Positions 43,513-52,907 are shown, counted from the stretch's first letter. The stretch: 64,000 nt of DNA from Geopseudomonas sagittaria (GCF_900115715.1 NZ_FOXM01000014.1:1-64000), one strand, 5' to 3'. The notes: a model not told the origin generated them from the sequence alone. Translations and numbers: made by a program.

Positions 43513-43557
43513 GCACTGGGCTGCAAAGCCTGCGGCGCCCCGTCTGCGGAGCGCCGT

Positions 43558-44490
43558 TCAGGTCCACCCATAGCGCAACACATGAAAGAAGATCGGCGCG
43601 GCGAAGCACACCGAATCCAGCCGATCGAGCATGCCGCCGTGGCCTTCGATCATGTGGCCCCAGTCCTTCACCCCGCGGTCGCGCTTGATCGCCGACATCA
43701 CCAGGCCGCCGAAGAAGCCGAGCAGGGTGACCACCAGGGCGACCAGCGCAGCCTGCCAGAAGCCGAACGGGGTGATCCAGAACAGGCTGGCGCCGACCAG
43801 GGTGGCCAACGCCACGCCACCGGCGAAGCCTTCCACGGTCTTCGACGGCGACAGCTGCGGGGCGATCTTGCGCTTGCCGAAGAGCTTGCCGCACACGTAC
43901 TGCAGCACGTCGGAGATCTGCACCACCAGCACCAGCCAGGCGATCAGCAGCAGGTTGCGGCCTTCGAAGCCGGGGATGTCGAGGGTCAGCAGCGCCGGCA
44001 CGTGGGAGATGCAGAACACCGCGATCATCATCCCCCACTGCACCTTGGCGGCGCGCTCGAGGAAGCCGGTGGTGTCGCCGCCCAGCGAGGCGAGGATCGG
44101 CAGCAGCAGGAACACGTAGACCGGGATGAAGATGGCGAACAGCCCGTACCAGTCGTAGGCGATCAGCAGGTACTGCGCGGGCAGCACGAAGTAGAACGCC
44201 GCGACCAGCGCCGGGTAGTCGCCGCCGCGGGTCGGCGCCAGGGTGATGAACTCGCGCAGGGCGAAGAAGGAGATCGCGGCGAACAAGCCGATCACCGCGC
44301 CGTGACCGAGCCAGAAGGCGCCGCCGAGCACGCCGACCATCACCCACCAGGCGTTGATCCGCGCGTTGAGGTTGTCGATCACCGGGCTGGCGGCGCCGCG
44401 GCTGCGCCACTTGAGGACGAAGCCGACCAGCGAGGCCAGCGCCAGCAGGGCGCCGATGCCGGCGAACAGGAAGAGGGTGTCGCGGTCCAT
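43558..44490 (-). CDS. CdsA-like phosphatidate cytidylyltransferase
   Basis: A 310-residue integral membrane protein with eight or more helices. The CDP-diacylglycerol synthase signature is visible as SAIKRDRGVKDWGHMIEGHG followed by GMLDRLDS; KTVEGFAGG is the other CdsA block. It would make a CDP-activated lipid from phosphatidate and CTP. It ends a three-gene set with an acyltransferase (1 bp away) and a CDP-alcohol transferase. This layout resembles E. coli ynbA-ynbB, so it is probably an accessory, not the main, CdsA. Confidence 0.9.
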   Translation of the reverse strand: MDRDTLFLFAGIGALLALASLVGFVLKWRSRGAASPVIDNLNARINAWWVMVGVLGGAFWLGHGAVIGLFAAISFFALREFITLAPTRGGDYPALVAAFYFVLPAQYLLIAYDWYGLFAIFIPVYVFLLLPILASLGGDTTGFLERAAKVQWGMMIAVFCISHVPALLTLDIPGFEGRNLLLIAWLVLVVQISDVLQYVCGKLFGKRKIAPQLSPSKTVEGFAGGVALATLVGASLFWITPFGFWQAALVALVVTLLGFFGGLVMSAIKRDRGVKDWGHMIEGHGGMLDRLDSVCFAAPIFFHVLRYGWT

Positions 44491-44491
44491 G

Positions 44492-45187
44492 TCAGTCGGC
44501 CTCCGCAGCCAGTTCGAGCAGGGCGTCGCGGGCGCGGGCGAGGAAGGCCTCCTTGCCCTCGTCGGCGGCGAGGCCCAGCGGCGCGCCGAAGGTCACCGTG
44601 CACAGCAGCGGCAGCGGCAGCACGCGGCCCTTGGGCATCACCCGGTTGAGGTTGGCGATCCACACCGGCACCAGCTCGACCTGCGGGCAGGCCCGGGCCA
44701 GGCGATACAGGCCGCTCTTGAACGGCAGCAGCTGGTCGGTCAGGTTGCGCGTGCCCTCGGGAAACAGGATCAGCGAGTCGCCGGCATGCAGGGCGTCGAG
44801 CAGCGGCTGCAGCGGGTTGTGCTGCGCGTCCTGGCGCTCGCGGTCGACCAGCACGCCGTGGAACACCCGGTGGATGAGGAAGCGCCGCGCGGTGTCGCGC
44901 AGCCAGTAGTCGGCGCCGGCCACCGGGCGGGTGCGCGCGCGCAGGGCCGGCGGCAGCGACGACCACAGCAGCACGAAGTCGGCGTGGCTGCTGTGGTTGG
45001 CGAAGTAGATGCGCTGGCGCTGCTCCGGCGCACAGCCGCGCCACAGGCTGCGCGCGCCGGTGAGCAGGCGGGCGAAGCCGATGATCAGCCGGGCCAGCAG
45101 GCGCTGCGCCAGGCCGCCGTTGGGGCGCGCCGGCGCGGCGGCGGGCGGCAGGTCCTCGCCGGGCGGCGGGATCGGGGTGTCGTTCAT
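44492..45187 (-). CDS. 1-acylglycerol-3-phosphate acyltransferase-like protein (PlsC family)
   Basis: A 231-residue acyltransferase with NHSSHADFVLLW (the HX4D catalytic motif is H-S-S-H-A-D) and FPEGTRN (glycerophosphate binding). It acylates lysophosphatidate to phosphatidate or a related lipid at the inner membrane. AAGGAG precedes ATG 45187. It is followed by the CdsA-like gene after 1 bp and preceded by the CDP-alcohol transferase gene, so a short phospholipid pathway is encoded together. Confidence 0.88.
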   Translation of the reverse strand: MNDTPIPPPGEDLPPAAAPARPNGGLAQRLLARLIIGFARLLTGARSLWRGCAPEQRQRIYFANHSSHADFVLLWSSLPPALRARTRPVAGADYWLRDTARRFLIHRVFHGVLVDRERQDAQHNPLQPLLDALHAGDSLILFPEGTRNLTDQLLPFKSGLYRLARACPQVELVPVWIANLNRVMPKGRVLPLPLLCTVTFGAPLGLAADEGKEAFLARARDALLELAAEAD

Positions 45188-45219
45188 CGGCGTGCTCCTT
45201 GCTGCGATGCTGATAGGGA

Positions 45220-45843
45220 TCAGGCGGGCGGTGACTGACGCGCGGCCTCGGCGATGCCCTGGCGCACGCGATTGCTCAGCGTCCACACCAGCAGCGCGGC
45301 GATCAGCATGAACAGGGTGTCGAGCCAGTCGAGCGGCAGCAGCCCCGTGGCCACGCCGGCGCCGAGCACGCCGAAGACGAAGGCGCGGTCGCTCTTGCCC
45401 AGCGGTCCGTCGTAGCGGCGCCCGGCACCGACCAGCGGGCCCATCACCCCGGCGTATTCGACCAGCAGCGCCAGCAGGGTCGCCAGCACCACCCACAGCG
45501 GCGACACCTCCGCCAGCATGGCGAAGGGCAGGATCAGCGCGCTGTCGGCGATCACGTCGCACAGCTCGTTGAGGTAGGCGCCGAGGGTCGACTGCTGGGC
45601 GAACTCGCGGGCGAGCATGCCGTCGATGGCGTTGAGCGCCATGCGCAGCAGCATCCACAGCGGGATCAGGGCGAACAGCCAGAGGTAGCCGGCGAAGGCG
45701 GCGATCAGCGCGCCGAGCAGCACGGAGACGCCGGCGGCGGCGAGGGTCACCTGGTTGGCGGTGACGCCGCGCGCGTGCAGGCGCTGCACCAGCGGGCGCA
45801 GCAGGTTCTGGAAGCGGGGCTTGAGCTGGTAGATGGAGGGCAT
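45220..45843 (-). CDS. CDP-alcohol phosphatidyltransferase family protein
   Basis: A 207-residue protein with about six membrane helices. The family motif DG-x2-AR-x8-G-x3-D-x3-D appears here as DGMLAREF...GAYLNELCDVIAD: the third Asp position is Asn (N after GAYL), which is seen in YnbA-like members. It would condense a CDP-lipid, made by the CdsA-like gene, with an alcohol. The alcohol is unknown. ATG 45843 is the first gene of the three-gene phospholipid set. Confidence 0.87.
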   Translation of the reverse strand: MPSIYQLKPRFQNLLRPLVQRLHARGVTANQVTLAAAGVSVLLGALIAAFAGYLWLFALIPLWMLLRMALNAIDGMLAREFAQQSTLGAYLNELCDVIADSALILPFAMLAEVSPLWVVLATLLALLVEYAGVMGPLVGAGRRYDGPLGKSDRAFVFGVLGAGVATGLLPLDWLDTLFMLIAALLVWTLSNRVRQGIAEAARQSPPA

Positions 45844-45956
45844 GGCTGATTCCGGTGCCGAAGTCGTCCTTGAGGGTAGGCGCAAGATAGCCGGCCTGCC
45901 GGGGCGGCGTCCATGGCGCCATGCTCGCGACAGACCAAAACCGCGCAGAGCCTGTT

Positions 45957-46078
45957 CACGACTCTGCGAGCTAAGGTCAGGCAAGGCGCAATCGGCTGAG
46001 GACGCGGAGTTTACGAGGTGTAAATGAGCAGTCCGAAGCCGATTGCAACGCCGCATGGCCGACGCGCAGCTAGTCGTG
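45957..46078. repeat. Palindromic MITE-like element
   Basis: CACGACT at 45957-45963 is inverted relative to AGTCGTG at 46072-46078. Inside, GGCGCAATCGGCTGAGGAC mirrors GTCCGAAGCCGATTGCAACG at about 46031-46050. GTTTACGAGGTGTAAAT lies in the centre. It is an imperfect ~120-bp palindrome of a type that looks dispersed in Pseudomonas. Confidence 0.55.
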
Positions 46079-46087
46079 GACTGGCTC

Positions 46088-46969
46088 TCAGATCACCAGC
46101 ACGTCGCCCCTGGCCTGACTGAGGATGTGGGTGGTCACGCTGCCCAGCAGCAGCTCCTCGAGCGGGCCCTGGCCGCGCTTGCCGATGACGATCAGCTCGC
46201 AGCCCTGCAGCTGCTGCTGGTCAAGGATGCGCACGCTGGCGTCGCCGTGCACCACCACGGACTGCACCGCGGCGGCCGGCAGACCAGCGGCGGCGATCAG
46301 CTCGGCCATCTGCGCGCCGGCTTCGCGCTTGGCGTTGGCCAGCAGGCCGGCCAGCTCGGCGTCGCTGACCCCGGCATGGCGCAGGCGACCCTCGAAGGGC
46401 ACCTCGAAGGCGTGCAGCAGGACGATCTCGGCCTGCGGCGCCAGCATCCGGGCCATGGCGATGGCCTTCAGCGAGCGCGCCGAGAAGTCCACCGGGATCA
46501 GCACCCGGCGGTAGTCGTGCCGCGCGTCGCCACGCACCACCAGCAGCGGGCGGCCGGTCTTGCGCAGCACGCGCTCGGTGGTCGAGCCGACGGCCAGGTC
46601 GCGCACCAGGCTGGCGCCGCGCGCGCCGAGCACCAGCAGATCGGCATCCAGGGCGTCGGCGTGGCTGGTGATTTCCGCCAGTGCGCTGCCGGCGCTGAGG
46701 TGGATATCCGCCGAAGCCACATGGGGCGCGCACAGCTCGGCGGCCAGTTCGTGGACCTCGTCGCGCGCCTCGTCGAGCAGGCGCTGGCGCAGGTCGCCGG
46801 GTTGCGCCGCGAACAGCTGGCGCAGGGCATCCAGCGCGCCGAGGCTGACCACATGCTGCAGGGCCAGCCGGGCGCCGGTGTGGCGGGCAATCGACGCGGC
46901 GCGCAGTACCGCATGGCGCGCCGGCGCGGACAGGTCGGTGGCCGCCAGTACGGTGCGGATCGGGGTCAT
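46088..46969 (-). CDS. Tandem universal stress protein (two UspA domains)
   Basis: A 293-residue protein with two UspA domains, about 1-148 and 152-293. Both carry the ATP-binding motif GX2GX9G(S/T): LGARGASLVRDLAVGSTT and IGKRGQGPLEELLLGSVT. It should bind nucleotide in the cytosol. The ATG (46969) overlaps the stop of the antiporter gene (ATGA), so the two are co-translated. A regulatory partnership with the antiporter is plausible, as tandem Usp proteins often pair with transporters. Confidence 0.92.
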   Translation of the reverse strand: MTPIRTVLAATDLSAPARHAVLRAASIARHTGARLALQHVVSLGALDALRQLFAAQPGDLRQRLLDEARDEVHELAAELCAPHVASADIHLSAGSALAEITSHADALDADLLVLGARGASLVRDLAVGSTTERVLRKTGRPLLVVRGDARHDYRRVLIPVDFSARSLKAIAMARMLAPQAEIVLLHAFEVPFEGRLRHAGVSDAELAGLLANAKREAGAQMAELIAAAGLPAAAVQSVVVHGDASVRILDQQQLQGCELIVIGKRGQGPLEELLLGSVTTHILSQARGDVLVI

Positions 46970-48636
46970 TGGGCAGTCTCCTGGTTGCCGGTGATCTCGG
47001 CAGCGAAGCTGCGCGCGGCAAAGTCCGCGGCGTCGCTGAAGGGGTTGAGCACGCGCGCCACACCGGCGGCGTTGAGCGCGGCACCATGCTGGTCGTCGCG
47101 CACCACGCCGGCGACCTGGCCCTGGAAGCCGGCCTGCTGCAGGGCGTGCAGGAAGGCGCGGTTGGACTCCCACTGCGGGAAGGTGGTGACCACCCAGGTG
47201 GCGTAGCGCAGCGGCAGCGACTCGAGGAACTCGGGATCCTCGCCGTCGCCGAAGCGTACCGGCAGGTGGTGGCGGCTGAGGGTGCGGATGGTTTCCGGAT
47301 CGAAGTCGACGCCGAGCACCTCGATGCCGGCGTGGCGCAGCTGCAGCATCAGCCGCCCGCCGTAGCGGCCGAGGCCGAAGACGATGATGGCCGGCTGGCC
47401 GACGGTGCGTCCGGGCTGCTCGACCTCCAGCTCGCGAAACGGCCGCTTGCGCTCGAACGCCCGCAGCCAGGGCTCCAGGCGCTCGTAGAGCGGCTGCGAG
47501 AACAGGATCATGTAGGTCGACACCATGATGGTGACCAGGCCGACCAGGGTGGTCAGGCCGAGGGCCTCGACACCGACGTGGCCGAGACTGATACCCATGG
47601 CGACGAAGACGATGGAGAACTCGCTGATCTGCGCCACGGTCAGCCCGGCGAGGAAGCCGGTGCGCCGCCGGTAGCCCATGTAGCCCATGATCGCCATGAC
47701 GATCAGCGGGTTGCCGATCAGCACGAACAGCGACAGCACCACCGCCGGCAGGATCTCGGCGCCGAGGGTGGAGAAGTCCAGCTTGGCGCCCAGGTCGATG
47801 AAGAAGAACAGCAGCAGGAAGTCGCGGATGCCGGTCAGCCGCGCGTTCATCGCCTCGCGATAGGCGGTGGAGGCCAGCGAGAAGCCGGCGATGAACGCGC
47901 CGGCCTCCTTGCTGAAGCCGGCCCACTCGCCGAGCGCCGCCAGCCCGGTGCCCCAGGCGATGGCGAAGATCAGCAGCAGCTCCTGGGAGCGCGCCATCGA
48001 CTCGACCAGCAGCGGCAGCAGGTAGCGCATCAGCAGGAACAGCAGCAGCGCGGCGCCGGCCAGACGCAGCAGCAGCGAGCCGGCGACCTCGAGCAACTGC
48101 GCCTCGCCGGCACCGCGCAGGGCGCTCATGGTCATCATCGCCAGCACCACGGCGAGATCCTGGACGATCAGGAAGCCCACCGCGATGCGCCCGTGCAGCG
48201 AGTCCAGCTCGCGCTTGTCGGAGAGCAGCTTGACGATGATGATGGTGCTGGAGAAGGTCAGCGCCACCGCGACGTAGAGCGCCTCCATCGGGCCCTTGCC
48301 GAGCAGCAGGACCAGCCCGAAGCCGACCACGATGGTGAAGGCCAGCTGGCCGAGGCCGGTGGCCAGCGCCACCGGGCCGATGTGGCGGATATGGTGCAGA
48401 TCGAGCTTGAGGCCGACCACGAACAGCAGCACGGTGACGCCGATCTCGGCGAGCAGGGCGACCTGGTCGTGGGCCTTGACCACGCCGAACACCGCCGGGC
48501 CGACCAGGATGCCGACCACGATGTAGGCAATCAGCACCGGCTGGCGCAGGCGCACGGCAATGGCGCCGACCACCGCCGAGACGATCAGCAGCAGGGCGAA
48601 TTCGGCGTAGGGTCCGTGCTGGACAAGCGACTCCAT
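46966..48636 (-). CDS. CPA2-family cation:proton antiporter with RCK domain
   Basis: A 556-residue protein. Residues 1-395 form a KefB/YbaL-like antiporter domain with about 12 or 13 helices. The C-terminal part begins PAIIVFGLGRYGGRL (about 415-429), a TrkA-N/RCK Rossmann fold that would sense NAD(H). The ion, probably K+ or Na+, is not fixed by sequence. ATG 48636 gives MESLVQHGPY. It lies 118 bp downstream of the ectoine operon on the same strand and is followed by the tandem Usp gene with a 4-bp overlap; both suit osmotic adaptation. Confidence 0.9.
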   Translation of the reverse strand: MESLVQHGPYAEFALLLIVSAVVGAIAVRLRQPVLIAYIVVGILVGPAVFGVVKAHDQVALLAEIGVTVLLFVVGLKLDLHHIRHIGPVALATGLGQLAFTIVVGFGLVLLLGKGPMEALYVAVALTFSSTIIIVKLLSDKRELDSLHGRIAVGFLIVQDLAVVLAMMTMSALRGAGEAQLLEVAGSLLLRLAGAALLLFLLMRYLLPLLVESMARSQELLLIFAIAWGTGLAALGEWAGFSKEAGAFIAGFSLASTAYREAMNARLTGIRDFLLLFFFIDLGAKLDFSTLGAEILPAVVLSLFVLIGNPLIVMAIMGYMGYRRRTGFLAGLTVAQISEFSIVFVAMGISLGHVGVEALGLTTLVGLVTIMVSTYMILFSQPLYERLEPWLRAFERKRPFRELEVEQPGRTVGQPAIIVFGLGRYGGRLMLQLRHAGIEVLGVDFDPETIRTLSRHHLPVRFGDGEDPEFLESLPLRYATWVVTTFPQWESNRAFLHALQQAGFQGQVAGVVRDDQHGAALNAAGVARVLNPFSDAADFAARSFAAEITGNQETAQ

Positions 48637-48658
48637 CGACGCGCTCCGTGTGGCGAGG

Positions 48659-48690
48659 GATGACCGGGAGAGCAGGCTCTCCCGGTCATC
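48659..48690 (-). terminator. Perfect 14-bp stem hairpin downstream of ask
   Basis: GATGACCGGGAGAG (48659-48672), loop CAGG, CTCTCCCGGTCATC (48677-48690). It lies between ask and the antiporter gene and likely ends the ectABCD-ask transcript. No U-run follows on the minus strand. Confidence 0.65.
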
Positions 48691-48754
48691 CTGACCGCCG
48701 ATCACGCCGCGCGCAACCCGTGGCCAGCCGCGCACGCCGAAGGCGTGCGCTGGA

Positions 48755-50185
48755 TCAGGCCGCGGCGATCACGTCGCCGTGGTTCTCCGGCTCGATCAGC
48801 GCGCGGTGCAGCGCGGCGATGGCGGCGGCGTAGTCTTCCTCGTTGACCACGCACTGCATCTCCACCTGGCGGATCGACTGGTGCAGCGCCTGGATGCTGA
48901 TGCCGGCCTCGGCCAGCGCCGTGGCGGTGCGCGCGAGGATGCCCTTGACCTTGAGGTTGGAGCCGATCGCCGAGACGATGGCGACGTTGTGCACGGTCAC
49001 CTCGGCGGCCGGGAAGCGCTCCTCGACCAGCTTGGCGGCGCGGTTGATCAGCTTGCGCGAACCGCTGACGTAGTAGGTGATGCTGTTGGCGTCGGAGTCC
49101 TTGTTGACCACGTAGAGCTTGAGCTGCTTGAGCAGCTTGCTGATCTCGATGTCGTGGTCGGGGTCGCCGAGCATCTCCTGGTCGAACACCTCGAGGCCGA
49201 AGACGTCCTTGCGCCCGGCGATGATCTCCACGCAGGGCCTGGCGCTGCAGTAGTCCTGGCTGATCAGGGTGCCGGCGTGCTGCGGCTCGAAGGCGTTCTT
49301 GATGCGCAGCTCGATGCCGGCGCGGCGCAGGGTGCGCGCGGCGCGCGGGTGGATCGCTTCCATGCCAAGGTTGGACAGCTGGTCGGCGACGTCGTAGTTG
49401 GTGCGGCCGATGGTCACCACCTTGTCGGCGCCGACAAGGTTCGGGTCGGCGCTGGAGAGGTGGAACTCCTTGTGGATGATCGCCTCGCGGGCGCCGGTGG
49501 CGGCGGCGATCTGCGCGAAGGTGATCTCGCTGTAGCCGCGGTCGAAGGTGTTCATCAGGCCTTCGGCGCAGTGCGCGTAGCCGGTGGCGATGACCAGCTC
49601 GCGGGACAGGTCGATGCCCGCGAAGTTTTCGCGGATCATCGCCTCGAAGGGCAGCGGCGATTCCATCTGCCAGCCGCTGAGATCGACCAGCCGCGCATTG
49701 ATGTCGCGCTGCTGGAGCGCCAGCACGCTGTTGAAGGCGCTGTGCGCCTCGCCCAGCGAGGCGAGCATCTCGCGCACCTTCATCAGGTTCTCGCTGAGCT
49801 GGAAGTGACCGTAGCTGCACAGCTTCTGCAGGCTGTCCATGCAGTCGCGGGCATCGTCGATGCGCGAGTTGATGAACTGGTCGGCGACCGCCAGCTCGGG
49901 CGTGCCGGCGAACAGCTCGGCGTTCTTGGCCAGCATGCGCGCGCGCACGTCTTCCAGCGCCTCGCGCCAGGCTTCCTCGTTGTGGGCATCGGCGAAGCGC
50001 TGGTAGACGCCCGGCTCGCCGGTCTTCTTGTGCTCCAGCAGCAGGTTGGTCATGCCGCTGTAGGCCGAGACGACGAACACCCGCTGGTACAGCGCGGTGC
50101 CCTGTCGCGGGCCGATGAAGATGTTGTCGAGGAGTTCCTCGAAGCGGCTCATGGAGGTGCCGCCGATCTTTTCTACGGTATGCAT
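48755..50185 (-). CDS. ask: Specialised aspartate kinase of the ectoine operon
   Basis: A 476-residue aspartokinase of the Ask_Ect type. The N-terminus is VEKIGGTSMSRFEELLDNI, a variant of the KFGGTS start. RTNYDVADQLSNLGMEAIHP and a tandem ACT region (about 335-470, with VAIVSAIGSN) follow. It phosphorylates aspartate to feed L-2,4-diaminobutyrate supply; family members in ect clusters are less sensitive to lysine/threonine feedback (literature knowledge). It is the last gene of ectABCD-ask, 93 bp after ectD, with a strong hairpin in between. Confidence 0.94.
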   Translation of the reverse strand: MHTVEKIGGTSMSRFEELLDNIFIGPRQGTALYQRVFVVSAYSGMTNLLLEHKKTGEPGVYQRFADAHNEEAWREALEDVRARMLAKNAELFAGTPELAVADQFINSRIDDARDCMDSLQKLCSYGHFQLSENLMKVREMLASLGEAHSAFNSVLALQQRDINARLVDLSGWQMESPLPFEAMIRENFAGIDLSRELVIATGYAHCAEGLMNTFDRGYSEITFAQIAAATGAREAIIHKEFHLSSADPNLVGADKVVTIGRTNYDVADQLSNLGMEAIHPRAARTLRRAGIELRIKNAFEPQHAGTLISQDYCSARPCVEIIAGRKDVFGLEVFDQEMLGDPDHDIEISKLLKQLKLYVVNKDSDANSITYYVSGSRKLINRAAKLVEERFPAAEVTVHNVAIVSAIGSNLKVKGILARTATALAEAGISIQALHQSIRQVEMQCVVNEEDYAAAIAALHRALIEPENHGDVIAAA

Positions 50186-50242
50186 CGTTTCTTCAGCGTT
50201 CGGTCGTCGGTGGGAGGCGGGCCGGCAGCTGCCGACACAGGA

Positions 50243-50270
50243 CGCCGGCCCCGGGTCGACGGGGCCGGCG
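50243..50270 (-). terminator. Strong hairpin between ectD and ask
   Basis: CGCCGGCCCCG (50243-50253), loop GGTCGA, CGGGGCCGGCG (50260-50270). No U-tract follows on the minus strand. It could attenuate ask or protect the ectABCD mRNA end. Confidence 0.5.
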
Positions 50271-50278
50271 GTGTGACG

Positions 50279-51196
50279 TCAACTATACCGCTGCGGCTGG
50301 ATGTCCAGCGCGCGGAAGTCCCGCCGCTCGGCCACGAAGGGCGGGCGGGGGGCCTGCTCGCAGAAGGGCGCCTGTACGGCATTGCCGACGTGATTGTAGA
50401 CGTAGAACAGGTTGCTGCGCGCGTCCGGCGTGATGTTGCCGTTGGAGCCGTGCATGACGTTGCAGTCGAACAGCACCACGCTGCCGGCCGGCGCCGTGGC
50501 GCTGACGATGCCGTGGCGCCCGGCCAGCTCGCTCAGGCTGGCCTGGTCGGGCACGCCGACCTCCTGGCGGCGCAGCGACTGCGCGTAGTGGTTGTCCGGC
50601 GTCGCGCCGACGCAGTGGATGAAGTGGCGGTGCGAGCCGGGCAGCAGCAGCAGCGGGCCGTTGTGCGGCAGGTTGTCGGTGAGCAGGATCGAGCAGCTCA
50701 GCGCGCGCATGCGCGGCATGCCGTCCTCGACGTGCCAGGTCTCGAAGTCGGAGTGCCAATAGAACTCCTGGCCGGCGAAGCCCGGCTTGAAGTTGAGCCG
50801 CGACTGGTGCACGTAGAGGTCGCCACCGAGGATGAAGCGGGCGATGCCGGCGATGCGTTCGTCGCAGGCGACCCGGGCGAACAGCGGGTTGTCGCGGTGG
50901 ATGTCGAACACCGAGCGTACCGCGCCGCTGTCCGGCTCCTGGATGGTCTTGCCGGAGGCGACGACGGCCGCGTCGGCGAGCATGCGCTCGAGCTCGCGGC
51001 GAAACACCGCCACCTCCGCGGCGCTGAACACGTTCGGCAGGACCAGATAGCCGTCACGCTCGAAGCGTTCGAGCAGCTCGGCGGCGATCGGCGCGTTGTC
51101 CAGGTCGTGGCGGTGGAGCACCGGGTCCAGGCGTTCCTGCCAGCGTGGCGCGCTGGCCTGGCGCGAAGGATAAAGGTCGGCTTGCACAGGGTTCAC
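50279..51196 (-). CDS. ectD: Ectoine 5-hydroxylase
   Basis: A 305-residue Fe(II)/2-oxoglutarate dioxygenase making 5-hydroxyectoine. The EctD signature is present: QSRLNFKPGFAGQEFYWHSD and TWHVEDGMPRMRA, with iron ligands H and D in WHSD and the distal H in MHGSNGNITPD. Start set at GTG 51196 (VNPVQADLYPSRQ) because GGAGG lies 8 nt upstream; an ATG at 51211 overlaps that site. Third in order after ectA, ectB and ectC, 26 bp downstream of ectC by this start. Confidence 0.95.
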   Translation of the reverse strand: MNPVQADLYPSRQASAPRWQERLDPVLHRHDLDNAPIAAELLERFERDGYLVLPNVFSAAEVAVFRRELERMLADAAVVASGKTIQEPDSGAVRSVFDIHRDNPLFARVACDERIAGIARFILGGDLYVHQSRLNFKPGFAGQEFYWHSDFETWHVEDGMPRMRALSCSILLTDNLPHNGPLLLLPGSHRHFIHCVGATPDNHYAQSLRRQEVGVPDQASLSELAGRHGIVSATAPAGSVVLFDCNVMHGSNGNITPDARSNLFYVYNHVGNAVQAPFCEQAPRPPFVAERRDFRALDIQPQRYS

Positions 51197-51222
51197 ACTC
51201 GCTTCCTCCATATCGGTCGTGC

Positions 51223-51618
51223 TCAGGCGATGGCTTCGGCTTCCAGGGGGTAGACGCCGTCCTCGTTGTGGACTTCCTTGCCGTTGAGCGGCGGATTGAA
51301 CACGCAGGCCATCTTCATCTCGCTGAAGCCGCGCAGCAGGTGCTCGTCGTGGCGGTCGAGGATGTACAGGGTGCCGGGGCTGATCGGGTAGACCTTGCCG
51401 TCGGCGAGGGTCTCGATCTCGCCCTCGCCGCTGATGCAGTACACCGACTCCAGATGGTTCTGGTAGTGGATGTGCGTCTCGCTGTCGGCATAGATGGTGG
51501 TGATGTGGAACGAGAAGCCCATGTTGTCGTCCTTGAGCAGCATGCGGGTGCTGTCCCAGGTCTGGGTGACGATCTTGCGCTCGGACTGCTCGCAGTCGGC
51601 CAGGGTGCGTACGATCAT
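51223..51618 (-). CDS. ectC: L-ectoine synthase
   Basis: A 131-residue cupin enzyme cyclising N-gamma-acetyl-diaminobutyrate to ectoine. [20 protein letters not shown] at the start, [18 protein letters not shown] and the metal-site region [12 protein letters not shown] match EctC, and length is typical. GAGGAGA precedes ATG 51618. It follows ectB by 11 bp. Confidence 0.97.
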   Translation of the reverse strand: MIVRTLADCEQSERKIVTQTWDSTRMLLKDDNMGFSFHITTIYADSETHIHYQNHLESVYCISGEGEIETLADGKVYPISPGTLYILDRHDEHLLRGFSEMKMACVFNPPLNGKEVHNEDGVYPLEAEAIA

Positions 51619-51629
51619 TGGGAATCTCC

Positions 51630-52907
51630 TCAGGAAGCTTGGCTGGCGGTCTGTGCGGACAGCACCGCGGCGAAGGCGGCGTCGAGGATGTCCATGGCGC
51701 GGTCGATCTGCGCGTCCTCGATGACCAGCGGGCACAGGCACTTGACCACCTCGCCGTGGGCGCCGCTGGTCTCGATCACCAGGCCGTGCGCGAAGGCGTG
51801 GCGGCAGATGGCGGCGGCGATGTCGCCGTCCGCGCAGGCGATGCCGAGCATCATCCCGCGGCCCTTGAGCTGCAGGGAGGCGGGGCCGTGGCGGCGGACG
51901 ATGCGCTGCATGCGCTCGGCGATGCGCTGGCCCTTGGCGCGCACGCTGGCGGCGAAGCTGTCGTCCTGCCAGAACTCCTCCAGCGCCGCGGCGGCGGTGA
52001 CGAAGGCGTGGTTGTTGCCGCGGAAGGTGCCGTTGTGCTCGCCCGGCTGCCACTGGTCGAGCTGCTTGCGCAGCAGCAGCATGGCGAAGGGCAGACCGTA
52101 GCCGCTGAGCGACTTGGACAGGGTGATCAGGTCCGGCTGGATGCCCATCTGCTCGAAGCTGAAGAAGCTGCCGGTGCGCCCGCAGCCGGCCTGGATGTCG
52201 TCGACGATCAGCAGCATGGCGTGCTTGCGGCACAGGCGCTCGAGCTTGCGCATCCACTCGGCGGAGGCGACGTTGAGGCCGCCCTCGCCCTGCACCACCT
52301 CGACGATCACCGCGGCCGGCTTGTCGATGCCGCTGCTCGGGTCGTCGAGCAGCTTGTCGATCATCGCGATGGTGTTGACCTGGTCGCCGAAGTAGTTGGC
52401 GTAGGGCATGCGGCTGACGTCGCTCAGCCCGGTGCCGGCGGCGCCGCGGTGATGCTGGTTGCCGGTGGCGGCCAGGGCGCCGATGCTGCAGCCGTGGAAA
52501 CCGTTGGTGAAGCTGATCACGTTGCTGCGCCCGGTGACCTTGCGCGCCAGCTTGAGCGCGGCTTCCACCGCGTTGGTGCCGGTCGGCCCGGTGAACTGCA
52601 TCAGGTAGTCGGACATGCCGCGCGGCTTGAGGATCAGCCGGTGGAAGGTCTCGAGGAAGGTTTCCTTGGCCGCCGAGTACATGTCCAGGCCATGGGTCAG
52701 GCCGTCGGCGGCGATGTAGTCGAGCAGCGCCTGCTTGAGCAGCGGATGGTTGTGGCCGTAGTTGAGCGTGCCGGCACCGGCGAGGAAGTCGATGTAGCGC
52801 TGGCCGTCGCGGGCGATCAGTTCGGCGCCGCGCGCCTGCTGAAATACCACCGGGAACGAGCGGCAGTAGCTGCGGACGGACGATTCGTGCTGTTCGAAGG
52901 CGTTCAT
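51630..52907 (-). CDS. ectB: Diaminobutyrate--2-oxoglutarate transaminase
   Basis: A 425-residue class III PLP aminotransferase that forms L-2,4-diaminobutyrate from aspartate semialdehyde. [49 protein letters not shown] and the PLP lysine in [11 protein letters not shown] are visible. The ATG 52907 overlaps the ectA stop (ATGA), indicating coupled translation. Confidence 0.97.
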   Translation of the reverse strand: MNAFEQHESSVRSYCRSFPVVFQQARGAELIARDGQRYIDFLAGAGTLNYGHNHPLLKQALLDYIAADGLTHGLDMYSAAKETFLETFHRLILKPRGMSDYLMQFTGPTGTNAVEAALKLARKVTGRSNVISFTNGFHGCSIGALAATGNQHHRGAAGTGLSDVSRMPYANYFGDQVNTIAMIDKLLDDPSSGIDKPAAVIVEVVQGEGGLNVASAEWMRKLERLCRKHAMLLIVDDIQAGCGRTGSFFSFEQMGIQPDLITLSKSLSGYGLPFAMLLLRKQLDQWQPGEHNGTFRGNNHAFVTAAAALEEFWQDDSFAASVRAKGQRIAERMQRIVRRHGPASLQLKGRGMMLGIACADGDIAAAICRHAFAHGLVIETSGAHGEVVKCLCPLVIEDAQIDRAMDILDAAFAAVLSAQTASQAS

